A stretch of 48,143 bases of DNA, from the NCBI GenBank assembly GCA_910588595.1, contig CAJUQU010000002.1:1-48143 (forward strand), given 5' to 3'. The DNA comes from an uncultured Lachnospiraceae bacterium (GTDB taxonomy: Bacteria > Bacillota_A > Clostridia > Lachnospirales > Lachnospiraceae). A program made the translations under genes and the position numbers. Below are positions 10,101 through 17,294 of this stretch, piece by piece. Below the pieces are notes generated by a model. The model made no database searches and was not told the origin of the DNA. It worked only from the letters and a program-made list of their open reading frames with translations. Numbering within the stretch: position 1 is the stretch's first letter; each line of letters opens with the position of its first letter.

Positions 10101-11501
10101 GTCATCATAACCTCCCTGCATATAATCACTGCCTGTGTATGCGCCGGGATCGATCAGGTTTCCGTCCTCATCATAGGTCTGTTCCACATAAAATTCCTCT
10201 GTGTAACCACTGTCCTGATAGGAACCATCAACATAGCTTAAATTGCCATACCCGTCGTCGACCAAGTGGTTCTGCGCATAACTGTCATCTCCATACTGAT
10301 CACGGGGATAATCCTGCTGACTGTAACTATCGCCATACTGTCCATCCGCATAATTTTCCTGCCTGTAATCATTTTCATATGACGCATCCGCATAGCCTTC
10401 CTGATCATTTCCGTCTCCATAAGCTCCCTCTGAATAACCATTTTCGTAATATTCATTGGCGGCGTCGTAACCCTGCCCGCTATAATCTACAGCATCGTAA
10501 CCTTGTGTATCATAATTTCCTTCATTATAATTTTGTTCATTATAACTTTGTCCATTATAGTTTTCAGCGCCATAGCTTTGTCCATTATAACTTTCAGCAC
10601 CATAATCCTGCCCATTATAGTTTTGTGCGCCATAATCTTGTCCATCATAGCTTTCCGCGCCATAATTTTGTCCATCATAGCTTTCCGCGTCGTAGTTTTG
10701 TCCGTTATAACTTTCAGCATCATAGTTTTGTCCACCATAACCCTGATCGTCATAACCCTGTTCGGAATAGCCCTCAGCCTGATAATTCTGTTCCGGATAA
10801 CCTTCGGTATTATAATCCTGCCCAGCATAATCTTCTCCTGCATAACCATCCGTATCATACCCAGCACTGGTATAATTCTGCCCAGCATTTCCGAGCATGA
10901 TCCCATACTTTTGCTGCTGCATTTCTGAGAGTGGCACATGCTTTGCTTTCAGCTCCATCGCTTTCATCACATACGGTCCGTCACCAAACCAGAGTATGAT
11001 GTCATCGCACTCCTCCACGCACTTGGTTGACAGCCCAACCCTGTGATACAGATAGGCAAGTTCATACGCCCATTCTTCCTGATAGTCTTTTTTCTTCAAT
11101 TCTTCAAGGATCTCGATCCGCTCCTCAAGGCTTGCCTCCTGTGCCTCCAAAATGCGGTATCGGAGCGTATACACTCCATTGTCTTTCGGCGCCAGTTTCG
11201 CAAATCGTTTGTAATACTCGATCGCTGCCACTACATCATCTAATTCAATTGATAACTCACATAGGGAATACACAACCGAACGGTTTGTAGGATAACGCTC
11301 GTAAGCCAGCATAAGCATTTCCCTGCTGTCTTCGTTTCGTCTGCTGATTCTATATAATGCTGCGATCTTCAAGAGCATCGATGCACTCTTGACTCTTCGC
11401 CAGTCAATGGTGTCCGCGATCTTGACAGCATCTGCATATCTCTCTTTGTCTATTAATTTCGAAATTTCCTCTGATCGAACCTTATACTCGTATTTATCCA
11501 A
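7134..11501 (-). CDS. TPR-like / tyrosine-rich low-complexity / acidic-repeat / degenerate AAA+-like protein
   Basis: A 1455-residue cytoplasmic-looking protein without signal peptide or membrane segment. Residues 1-195 are helical repeats like TPRs. Residues about 205-475 are low complexity, dominated by Tyr, Gly, Gln, Asn, Asp and Glu with Tyr about every fifth residue. Residues 500-900 are a charged linker with short ordered-looking islands. Residues 920-1130 are acidic Glu/Tyr/Pro repeats of 12 and 23 residues. Residues 1205-1440 look like an AAA+ domain, but the P-loop position reads GDAGIDTVR (no Lys) and the Walker-B position IIIEKA (no DE pair), so ATP hydrolysis is doubtful. The start codon is a TTG seven bases after GAGGTG. 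The gene precedes glgB by 18 nt. I know of no defined function; a scaffold or regulator role is inference. Confidence 0.85.
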   Translation of the reverse strand: MDKYEYKVRSEEISKLIDKERYADAVKIADTIDWRRVKSASMLLKIAALYRISRRNEDSREMLMLAYERYPTNRSVVYSLCELSIELDDVVAAIEYYKRFAKLAPKDNGVYTLRYRILEAQEASLEERIEILEELKKKDYQEEWAYELAYLYHRVGLSTKCVEECDDIILWFGDGPYVMKAMELKAKHVPLSEMQQQKYGIMLGNAGQNYTSAGYDTDGYAGEDYAGQDYNTEGYPEQNYQAEGYSEQGYDDQGYGGQNYDAESYNGQNYDAESYDGQNYGAESYDGQDYGAQNYNGQDYGAESYNGQSYGAENYNGQSYNEQNYNEGNYDTQGYDAVDYSGQGYDAANEYYENGYSEGAYGDGNDQEGYADASYENDYRQENYADGQYGDSYSQQDYPRDQYGDDSYAQNHLVDDGYGNLSYVDGSYQDSGYTEEFYVEQTYDEDGNLIDPGAYTGSDYMQGGYDDLQGQGYDHMEQADASRQDRNGLHLVENNVSSAANSGDMSQYNTINLQKVVAESMKELFPDDNDDVFAEDREKYNSGQEIRSVIEDTRIFTGVGKSDAGRSRSVSNAFASDNLAGSQTQTGKVNIAQMVTGVTEKAPEPHTGAIKKVLVPGEDARSIKSDSDIEELRDTTEKSVDDEHNRMEYNDENVYHEHSITGANDMEDTPQTAEPMKLDKVLVEWERMKQDNAKKHQEEFKKRVLTQTGKIFADFDHSIKSGILGELEREEEEAQRKNQTSTGKKGTDGFLDADVTGDIPQPPTSDDDFDVAYVTDQIPVKKIRQTIQARGSAGNVQIAPSRKTELAGMEQYPAEPEQVEPQEPGSSMQELYAEINEGDVTGGSAQDIAEENISGHESGDESAKMDQEESEAEQYAAKTPIDADQEVEEHDKAEVYTQKISIENMAGHDTENVSDTEDFVEVPKEYPEEMYEEEPEEYLEEVSEAYTGETHEDGSEAYPGEMYEEGPEEYPGETYEGEPEEHSGETYEEEPEEYPGETYEGEPEEHSGETYEEEPEEYPGETYEEEPEEYSGETHEEEPEEYTQEIYERKPKTYEEKSEEYTQEIFAEGIDTSYPDDDEYHEEYTQEIFAEGIDASYPDDDEYHDGYAGEYTDESYIEDSYTEESDDDLEDAYRDTPQEPRHTDHRQSYEYNASALDPEDAESIAEMAKEDALKTQEIKMNTADLSSLSEKIVATTKKEASGAKREEIRDFTPEEQTLFENFAVTRKIKKQIIHALENMTIAAYTGNVIITGDAGIDTVRMAKNLIKEYQASDEGFSGKLAKITGEKINQRNIKDVFEKLNNGGIIIEKANGMSEEKLYELATNLNQDTLGIVVIMEDTKKEITKLLEKQAMIVDYFNIRIDLMEMDNNALVAYAKNYALALEYSIDELGTLALYTRIANMQSGNHVVTKDEVRDIIDEAIWKSKKSKIKNFVDVLFARRYDNEDMIVLKERDFM
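8112..8744 (-). repeat. In-gene tandem repeats coding for acidic Glu/Tyr/Pro segments
   Basis: Within the long gene, a 36-bp unit (protein pattern PEEYPGETYEGE, with alternating EEY and EEH forms that make a 72-bp higher-order period) repeats about seven times between roughly 8360 and 8620. Next to it a 69-bp unit coding for EEYTQEIFAEGIDASYPDDD plus EYH occurs twice at about 8180-8320. Such repeats are prone to copy-number change. The antisense frames stay open across them and give long false ORFs. Confidence 0.85.
10077..10889 (-). repeat. In-gene repeats coding for the tyrosine-rich low-complexity domain
   Basis: About 270 codons built from 5-residue steps each ending in Tyr, the clearest part being 30-bp units coding for GQNYDAESYD-like decapeptides (about residues 255-330). 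Variants swap Asn/Asp/Ser before Tyr, as expected for an old, diverging short tandem array. Towards the C-terminal side the spacing loosens but Tyr stays frequent. Confidence 0.88.
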
Positions 11502-11756
11502 GTCTTATCACCTCTGACGCTGATGACACGTAACCATTTATCTAAAGTAAAGAATTGCCTCAATGCAGTCCTTTTGAGCCAAAAGCGTGTAATTTTATCG
11601 GGGCAGAAACCGTATAAATCTGACGAATAAGACAGTCTCCCCACTCTAAAAGTCAGTTTAGCATACCACCCTGTCGGTGTCAACGCAAATACACTGTTAA
11701 ATGTGAACAAATTTCATTGTTCCCGCATTGCATTCCGTGCCTCGCCGGGCATCAAA

Positions 11757-11787
11757 ACAGGCAGGAACTATTGCTATCCCTGCCTGT
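11757..11787 (-). terminator. Intrinsic terminator of the 11.9-12.4 kb gene
   Basis: Inverted repeat ACAGGCAGG / CCTGCCTGT (9 bp, 13-nt loop). Read on the minus strand the stem is followed by TTTTGATG. It lies about 120 nt beyond the stop of the unknown gene and before the long TPR/AAA-like gene, isolating the two. The rest of 11502-11909 holds the hairpin repeats listed next and the promoter region of the long gene; no convincing gene is seen there. Confidence 0.65.
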
Positions 11788-11815
11788 CATCTTTCGATAT
11801 ACTATATTGATTCGT

Positions 11816-11912
11816 GATCAGGTTGGTGACGTCTGTGACCACACACTAACTCCCATCTGCCTGCCTCAGCAGGCGTACAAATCAGGATGGTGAAATCTAT
11901 GATTTCACACTA
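11816..11912. repeat. Composite hairpin repeat (two diverged copies plus GC hairpin)
   Basis: Two copies of an element of the form GATCAGG-TGGTGA-hairpin lie here: 11816-11849 (diverged) and 11880-11912, the latter with the hairpin GTGAAATCTATGATTTCAC at 11890-11908. Between them is a GC-rich hairpin, GCCTGCCTCAGCAGGC (11859-11874). Matching elements recur at 41529-41600 and, inverted, at 41729-41768. The second copy begins at the stop codon of the neighbouring gene. Confidence 0.6.
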
Positions 11913-12398
11913 TAGATCATACTTTTCCCAGTCGCTTTTGTCTGCAATGATCGGAAGCCAGCAATCTATCTCAAACGGAACAGTTGTATATGGATCCGCA
12001 TACCCATCTTCCACCGCAGTTCCGCGGCATGTGATGTGTGCCCTGTCGTTGCTGATCTCTGACACTGCCAACTTGTAATCCACGATCGGTTCATGCTCAA
12101 ATAAGTAGAATAAATCTTCCCGCTCGTCCGCTTCCCTGATACTGCCCACCTCAAAGGTCATGCCCGCAAGATCCTCGATAGTCCGCGCTGATGTCCCTAT
12201 AGTGCCCAGATTTAATCCCGGCGTTACCCTTTCCTGTCCAAAATCATTTTTTGTAAATGAACAGTCCACACTGTACGCCAGCCCATCCTCATCATCGTCA
12301 AATATATAAAATGCACTCTGTCTGTTGCTGGTGTCCAGCTCAAAAAAAGTACCGTTTAAGTTCAGTCCCCCGCCTCTGTCAGCCCCGTCGCGATTCAT
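11910..12398 (-). CDS. Hypothetical protein
   Basis: About 162 residues, rich in Asp/Glu and aromatic residues, with no signal peptide, membrane segment or motif I recognise. The pattern looks like a soluble beta-rich domain (for example FYIFDDDEDGLAYSVDCSF and VPFEIDCWLPII). The ATG at 12398 is chosen because AAAGGGG lies nine bases upstream; the GTG two codons earlier would be too close to it. It is bounded by a terminator and hairpin repeats downstream and by valS upstream, separated by 165 nt, so it is probably its own transcription unit. Confidence 0.7.
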   Translation of the reverse strand: MNRDGADRGGGLNLNGTFFELDTSNRQSAFYIFDDDEDGLAYSVDCSFTKNDFGQERVTPGLNLGTIGTSARTIEDLAGMTFEVGSIREADEREDLFYLFEHEPIVDYKLAVSEISNDRAHITCRGTAVEDGYADPYTTVPFEIDCWLPIIADKSDWEKYDL

Positions 12399-12563
12399 TT
12401 GCACTGACCCCTTTCAGATATATACATAGTTAGCAGTTACAGTCGTTCCGATATATTGATTACAGTGTATCACAACGGTATATCTACGTCAATCTCCTGC
12501 GTGCCAAAAGGCAGGAGATCGCCGTGTGTGCCGGTTTTTCCTGCGTACACAAAGGGCACACGA

Positions 12564-14936
12564 TCAGTTCCTGAACACGATCCGCTCGGCGCGTGTGCAC
12601 GCCCGGATATCCTTCTCGGACTTCCTATAATAATCGCGGAACTTTCTCGGACAGGTGATGACAAGCTCCGGAATCGTGTCCTTCATGGACAGATGCTGTT
12701 CCGTCTTTCTGCGGCGCACATCTGCGATCACATTTTTCAGATGCTCGCCAAACTCGATATCGATCTGCTCTGTCTCCCCCGTCTCCCACAGAGTTTGGTG
12801 CAGGGAGATCTCGTCCTCATACTGCCGGTAAAATTCCTGATAGATGTACTCTGTCACATACGGCGTGTAGATCGCGTACAGTTTCAGGATCCCGAGCAGA
12901 CTGTAGTAGACTGCGATCTGCCCTGAATACCGCTGTTGCCGGCCGTGTTTGTCCGGCTGGTACAGCCGCTCCTTCGCGATCTCGATATAATAGTCGCAGA
13001 AATCTTTCCAGAACAGGTTGTCGATCTCGTGCCGCGCCTGTCCGATCTCGTAGTCCTCCAGCAGCGATGCCGCCCTGACAGTCGTCTCATTGACGCGCTG
13101 CAGGATCCATCTGTCAACCGGCAGCAACGCCGCTTTATCATAGTTCTCCGGCTTTGAGAAATCGCCCAGCTGCAGGATCGCAAACTTCGCGGCATTGTAC
13201 AATTTCCGGATAAATCTCCTGGAGATCTTGAGCTCCTCCTCGTCGAAAAACGTGTCCGTCCCGAGCTTGCTGTTCGCCGCCCAATAGCGGATCGCGTCGG
13301 CAGAATGCCGCTCGATCAACGCCATCGGCGAACCGGCGCCGTTATTTTTGGATTTGCTGATCTTCTCGCCCGGTTTTGCCAGCACATAGCCGCTGATCAT
13401 GATGTCCTTCCACGGGATCTTCCCCGTGTGGTACAGGCTTTTTACGATCGAGTAAAACGCCCATGTCCTGATGATCTCATGCGCCTGGCTCCGCATTCCC
13501 ATCGGCAGCAACGGATCGGAAATGTCATCTTTTTCCTTGTACCGCGCATTGATCAGTGTCGTCACGGAGGAAGTCGCCCATGTGTCGAGGACTGCCTGCT
13601 CAGGAAGGAATGCAGTACACCCGCAGTCGCAGGCGGTCGTCGGGTTGTGCTCTATCGGATTGACGGGCAGCTGCTCCTCCTTTGCAAAGAGCGGTTTCCC
13701 GCAGTCCCTGCAGTACCAGACCGGAAACGGAACCCCAAAATACCGCTGCCTTGAGATGCACCAGTCCCACTTGAGGTTTTCCACCCAGATCTTGTAGCGG
13801 CTCTTCATGTGTGCAGGGTGCCAGTTGATCTCGTCCGCCGCGGCGAGGTACTTGTCTTTGTCCGTCAGCACATCGATGTACCACTGCCTGGACGGGAGCA
13901 GTTCAACGGCAGTGCCGCAGCGCTCGTGAACCGCGACCATATGACGGATCGTCTCCTGTTTTGCCAGATACCCGCCCTCGCGCAGCAGCCTGATCATATG
14001 CGCTCTCGCCGCCTCGACAGTCATGCCGCCGATCAGCGCCACACCGCGGTCGATCGTTCCGTCATGCAGGATGACCCTCCTGTACGGAAGGTTGTGTTTC
14101 TGACACCACTCAATATCCGTCGAGTCGCCAAACGTCGCGCACATGACCGCCCCGGTCCCCTTGTCCACGGAAACCGTGTCGTCGGACAGGATCGGGATCT
14201 CGAGATCGTACAGCGGCACGCGCGCTGTCTTTCCGATATATCCCTGCATCCTGCTGTCGTCCGGGTGCACAAAGACACAGACACAGCCCGCGAGCAGCTC
14301 TGGTCTGGTGGTCGCGATCACAAGGTCGCCCAGCGGCGTAGCAAAATTCAGATAGTTGAATGTCGTCTCGCACTCCCTTGTCTCTAACTCCGCCTGCGCG
14401 ATGGACGTCCGGCACTCCGTGCACCACAGCACCGGAGACTCCTTCATGTACGCTTTCCCCGCCTTTGCCAGTTCAATGAAGGAGCGCTGGGAGATCTTCT
14501 GAGACAGGTCGGATATGGTCTGATATTGCAGACTCCAGTCCACGCTGAACCCCAGCCGTTTCCAGAGATCTTGAAATTCCGCCTCGTACTTCGCGATGGT
14601 TTTGAGGCATTTTGCCCGAAATTCGCTTCTCGGCAGCATGTTTGCGCGGATTCCCTCGTCCTTCTCGACCAGCCGCTCTGTCGGCAGCCCGTTGTCGTCA
14701 AAGCCAAAGGGATAGAACACATCGAAGCCCTGCATGCGCTTAAAGCGCGCGATCATCTCCGCCTGCGTGTAGGAAAACACGTGCCCGATGTGCAGTTTCC
14801 CGCTCACTGTCGGCGGCGGTGTGTCGATGGAAAAGATCTTCCGCTCTTTGCCGTTGTTGTACTTGTAAATCTCCTGCTCTGTCCAGAACTGTTCCAGATC
14901 GCTCTCTGTTTTCTGAAAATCATACTTTTGATCCAT
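12564..14936 (-). CDS. valS: Valyl-tRNA synthetase, archaeal-like short form
   Basis: A 790-residue class I aminoacyl-tRNA synthetase charging tRNA-Val. The HIGH motif is in PPPTVSGKLHIGHVFSYTQA, the KMSKS loop reads KISKSKNN, the editing (CP1) domain includes ATTRPELLAG and the anticodon-binding region follows about residue 600. It is shorter than the usual bacterial ValRS (about 880 residues) and lacks a clear C-terminal coiled-coil arm; the FGFDDNGLPTERLVEK region and KISKS resemble archaeal-type ValRS. Identity as ValRS is supported by the T-box upstream, whose specifier reads GTA (Val). ATG 14936 is preceded by AGGAGGTATCC. It may be a second ValRS beside a standard one elsewhere. Confidence 0.9.
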   Translation of the reverse strand: MDQKYDFQKTESDLEQFWTEQEIYKYNNGKERKIFSIDTPPPTVSGKLHIGHVFSYTQAEMIARFKRMQGFDVFYPFGFDDNGLPTERLVEKDEGIRANMLPRSEFRAKCLKTIAKYEAEFQDLWKRLGFSVDWSLQYQTISDLSQKISQRSFIELAKAGKAYMKESPVLWCTECRTSIAQAELETRECETTFNYLNFATPLGDLVIATTRPELLAGCVCVFVHPDDSRMQGYIGKTARVPLYDLEIPILSDDTVSVDKGTGAVMCATFGDSTDIEWCQKHNLPYRRVILHDGTIDRGVALIGGMTVEAARAHMIRLLREGGYLAKQETIRHMVAVHERCGTAVELLPSRQWYIDVLTDKDKYLAAADEINWHPAHMKSRYKIWVENLKWDWCISRQRYFGVPFPVWYCRDCGKPLFAKEEQLPVNPIEHNPTTACDCGCTAFLPEQAVLDTWATSSVTTLINARYKEKDDISDPLLPMGMRSQAHEIIRTWAFYSIVKSLYHTGKIPWKDIMISGYVLAKPGEKISKSKNNGAGSPMALIERHSADAIRYWAANSKLGTDTFFDEEELKISRRFIRKLYNAAKFAILQLGDFSKPENYDKAALLPVDRWILQRVNETTVRAASLLEDYEIGQARHEIDNLFWKDFCDYYIEIAKERLYQPDKHGRQQRYSGQIAVYYSLLGILKLYAIYTPYVTEYIYQEFYRQYEDEISLHQTLWETGETEQIDIEFGEHLKNVIADVRRRKTEQHLSMKDTIPELVITCPRKFRDYYRKSEKDIRACTRAERIVFRN

Positions 14937-15021
14937 GTGGATACCTCCTTGTCAAGACTGTGACGGGTCCATTTTTACCCGTCATAACGGTTTACATTGT
15001 TGCACGTTTGACAACACAGAC

Positions 15022-15400
15022 AAAAAAATCGCCCTAAGCAAAAGCTTAGGGCGAAACATGTCCGCGGTACCACCTAATTTCAGAATCATTCTGCACTCTG
15101 TACGATGCGGGAACAAAGCAAAACGCGTCAAGCCGATCCTGCCTGCTTTCGTTCCGATATCGCTTCCCTTGATAACGGTGGGAATCTCCGTTGGAGTCTA
15201 CTTAGATCATGTGTGTCATATCTGTTCAATCCAAAGCTCAAAGGCTACTTCCATACCACCATCACGAAAGTTTTCACCAGCCACTTTCTCTCTGTTCATC
15301 CGGTAAGGAACGGCACGCAAATCTCCTTGTGTCTCAAGTACTTGCATTCGGTCCCGAAGTATGTACTCCTCCTCGTCAATGCTTTTTGTCTGTAATTGTT
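15022..15400 (-). ncRNA. T-box riboswitch leader of valS
   Basis: Classical T-box leader. The antiterminator bulge sequence AGGTGGTACCGCG lies at 15065-15077 (minus). The competing terminator is an 11-bp stem (TCGCCCTAAGC) with an AAAA-type loop at 15029-15054 followed by a seven-T run at 15022-15028. Stem I has the AGTA region near 15368 and the CAGAGAG internal motif. In the specifier context GAA-NNN the triplet is GTA (15246-15248), a valine codon, so uncharged tRNA-Val should allow read-through into valS. Confidence 0.93.
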
Positions 15401-15407
15401 ATCTAGA

Positions 15408-15435
15408 ATTGTACCACAATATTTTTCTTTGTCAA
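15408..15435 (-). promoter_or_regulatory. Promoter of the valS leader
   Basis: On the minus strand TTGACA (15430-15435) and TACAAT (15408-15413) are separated by 16 bp, a near-consensus housekeeping promoter, placing the transcript start just ahead of the T-box Stem I. Confidence 0.8.
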
Positions 15436-15447
15436 CAGGATTTTTGT

Positions 15448-15489
15448 TGTAGTTTCTGAATTGTAGTTTCTGAATTGTAGTTTCTGAAT
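15448..15489. repeat. Three tandem 14-bp repeats upstream of the valS promoter
   Basis: TGTAGTTTCTGAAT occurs three times exactly in a row (15448-15461, 15462-15475, 15476-15489), 12 bp upstream of the valS -35 and 26 bp after the anti-sigma gene stop. Could be tandem protein-binding sites or simple slippage. Confidence 0.9.
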
Positions 15490-15515
15490 CAAAGTTTCCA
15501 AATCACAGGCAATCC

Positions 15516-16586
15516 CTACTCTGTCAGGTCGATCGTGACGGCGCAGTCCTCGAGCACCTCCTCTGAATCCGCTATCTGGCTCCCGTTCGCATCCCACGAA
15601 ACGCGCACCGGTATGAGTGTCATTGTCGGGGAGGACGCGTCAAATCCCTTGATTTCCAGATCCTGTGAAAACGTGATCATGCCGTCCGCCCCCTGCTCCG
15701 GGTCGGAGCAGCCGTTGGAGCGAAGCCACTCCTCGTGCGTGAGCCTTCTGCCCGACGCGTCCTCCAGGATATAATCCCCCCACCGGAGGATCTCCATCAT
15801 GCCTTCCTCCCGAACTTCCCAATCGAGATGCAGGTTGATGACGGACGGCGAGACTGTTACCTGGTAGGAGACGATCTGACCGAAGTCCATACCCGTGACG
15901 TTTCCGCTGTTCTGAGCGGCGGTGCCAAACTGATCGGATTTCACGGTGAAAGCGTAATCCGACCTGCTGTCCGGCGAAGTGTACACCTGAACCTTCACAT
16001 TTATGACATCCGTGTCAGTTTTCTGCAGTTCCGGGTCGACGACCGTAACCTTGCATTCGTAGATGCCGCTGCCCGACTCGGTTTCCGCCACATACTCAAG
16101 CCGGCTGTCGACATCGTTAATGTAGACATGGTCGCCCAGTTCAAAGTACTCATTTGCCGGCTGTGCCCAGAACATCAGAGTCGCACCGTCATAGTAGGCG
16201 TCCGTCACCTGAAAGAGCGGCAGCTCCTGCGGGCTGCTGCCATCCGCTTCCGATCCCGCGGTGGTCTCCATGATGATCGCTTCCCCGGTCTCGTCGCCGT
16301 GGACGATGGACTGCTCCGCTCTCTCCGCATTGATCCCCAATCCGTCCAGCCAGTCCTGAAATACCGGCAGACGCGCCGCTGCCACGGTGCTGCCCGCCAG
16401 AACAAGACACGCGACAACCGGCAGCAATGCTTTGTAAAATTTCTTCCGCTTTGTCATCCGTCCTGTATTTTTGACAGGTTTCATGTGGGCGCTGACTTCC
16501 CTCGATACGATCTGCTGAAACCGCTCGGGCGTCCGGGGAAAACTTCTGCTCAATTCATCTGCAAAATCTTCATAGCTCATTCTCAT
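15516..16586 (-). CDS. Membrane anti-sigma factor, DUF4179-like
   Basis: About 356 residues. A short cytoplasmic N-terminal part is followed by a single membrane segment (ALLPVVACLVLAGSTVAAA, about residues 53-71) and an extracytoplasmic domain of about 280 residues with alternating beta-type sequence, the arrangement of anti-sigma factors that hold an ECF sigma factor at the membrane. The ATG at 16586 is chosen because GAGGAGG lies six bases upstream; the frame continues five codons further. The start overlaps the sigma gene stop by 17 nt, implying coupled translation and the usual sigma/anti-sigma partnership. The inducing signal is unknown. Confidence 0.85.
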   Translation of the reverse strand: MRMSYEDFADELSRSFPRTPERFQQIVSREVSAHMKPVKNTGRMTKRKKFYKALLPVVACLVLAGSTVAAARLPVFQDWLDGLGINAERAEQSIVHGDETGEAIIMETTAGSEADGSSPQELPLFQVTDAYYDGATLMFWAQPANEYFELGDHVYINDVDSRLEYVAETESGSGIYECKVTVVDPELQKTDTDVINVKVQVYTSPDSRSDYAFTVKSDQFGTAAQNSGNVTGMDFGQIVSYQVTVSPSVINLHLDWEVREEGMMEILRWGDYILEDASGRRLTHEEWLRSNGCSDPEQGADGMITFSQDLEIKGFDASSPTMTLIPVRVSWDANGSQIADSEEVLEDCAVTIDLTE

Positions 16587-17067
16587 AATCTTCCTCCTCA
16601 CAATGCTCGCTCTCCATGATACAGCGAAGGTTTCTGCGACCGCGGCTCAGACGGCTCTTTACAGTTCCTGCGGGAACGTGCATGATCCTGGCGATCTCCT
16701 CGATGGAATATCCCTCCAGATAGTACAGCACGATCGTCAGACGGTATTCTTTTTTCAGCGCGCTCAGCGCCTCGTACAGATCAGCGTAATCCGCACTGCT
16801 GCACGCCTCCTCCTCCGGTTCCGTCCATATGGCGGCGCTCTTTTCCCGCTTTTTCAGCAGACTGTAGCACTCGTGGATCAGTATTCTGGTAAGCCATGTC
16901 CTGGCATACGCCTCCTGTTTCAGGGTGTTTAATTTGCCGAAGCCCGTAGCGATCGCCTCCTGCACCGCGTCCTCACAGTCCGCATCGTATTTCAGTATAC
17001 TTTTTGATATGCGGTAAAGACTGTCTGTGGAAGAAAGCACCACGCCGGCAAATGCTTCTTTGTCCAT
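16570..17067 (-). CDS. ECF-family RNA polymerase sigma factor
   Basis: 165 residues with sigma region 2 (SKSILKYDADCEDAVQEAIATGF, TWLTRILIHECY) and region 4 with a helix-turn-helix (YSIEEIARIMHVPAGTVKSRLSRGRRNLR). It directs polymerase to a small stress regulon. ATG 17067 has AAAGGAG eight bases ahead. Its gene is followed directly by its anti-sigma factor. A matching ECF-type promoter lies upstream at 17105-17136, so the operon is likely self-activated. Confidence 0.94.
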   Translation of the reverse strand: MDKEAFAGVVLSSTDSLYRISKSILKYDADCEDAVQEAIATGFGKLNTLKQEAYARTWLTRILIHECYSLLKKREKSAAIWTEPEEEACSSADYADLYEALSALKKEYRLTIVLYYLEGYSIEEIARIMHVPAGTVKSRLSRGRRNLRCIMESEHCEEEDYENEL

Positions 17068-17104
17068 TATATTCTCTCCTTTCCTCTTTGGAACTCGTTT
17101 ACAC

Positions 17105-17136
17105 CTATTAGAGGAATAACGCCCCCAAATGGTTCC
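17105..17136 (-). promoter_or_regulatory. ECF-type autoregulatory promoter
   Basis: On the minus strand GGAACC (17131-17136) is followed after 16 bp by CCTCTAATAG (17105-17114). GGAACC with a -10 of the CGTCTAAT kind is typical for Firmicutes ECF sigma factors, and the position about 40 nt before the sigma start codon fits autoregulation. Confidence 0.7.
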
Positions 17137-17257
17137 CGATCGTTCAGATCACTCTCAATTTTATCCGAATCTGTGGTACACTATAAACAGCGCCTCTCTT
17201 TTTTGTGCAGAGATTGAGAGGACATGCGGCACAGACTTGGTTTATAATCATGATCAG

Positions 17258-17273
17258 ATGTACTTTTGTACAT
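17258..17273. promoter_or_regulatory. Inverted repeat ahead of the AraC-type regulator
   Basis: ATGTAC TTTT GTACAT, six-base arms with a 4-nt centre, overlaps the region between TATAAT-like hexamers (about 17242 and 17273) and the AraC-type gene start. A possible operator; no direct evidence. Confidence 0.35.
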
Positions 17274-17294
17274 TATAAAACATGGAGGTATTTT

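Noticed and set aside
10001..10900. A 299-codon plus-strand frame rich in His and Asn
   Set aside because: Reverse-strand shadow of the tyrosine-rich repeat; composition follows from the repeat and there is no start signal.
11453..11710. 85-codon minus-strand frame upstream of the long gene
   Set aside because: Overlaps the start of the long gene in another frame, has no ribosome site and no recognisable features.
12476..12560. Hairpins ATCTCCTGC/GCAGGAGAT and GTGTGCC/GGGCACAC as valS terminators
   Set aside because: Neither is followed by a T-run on the minus strand; possible but not supported enough to list.
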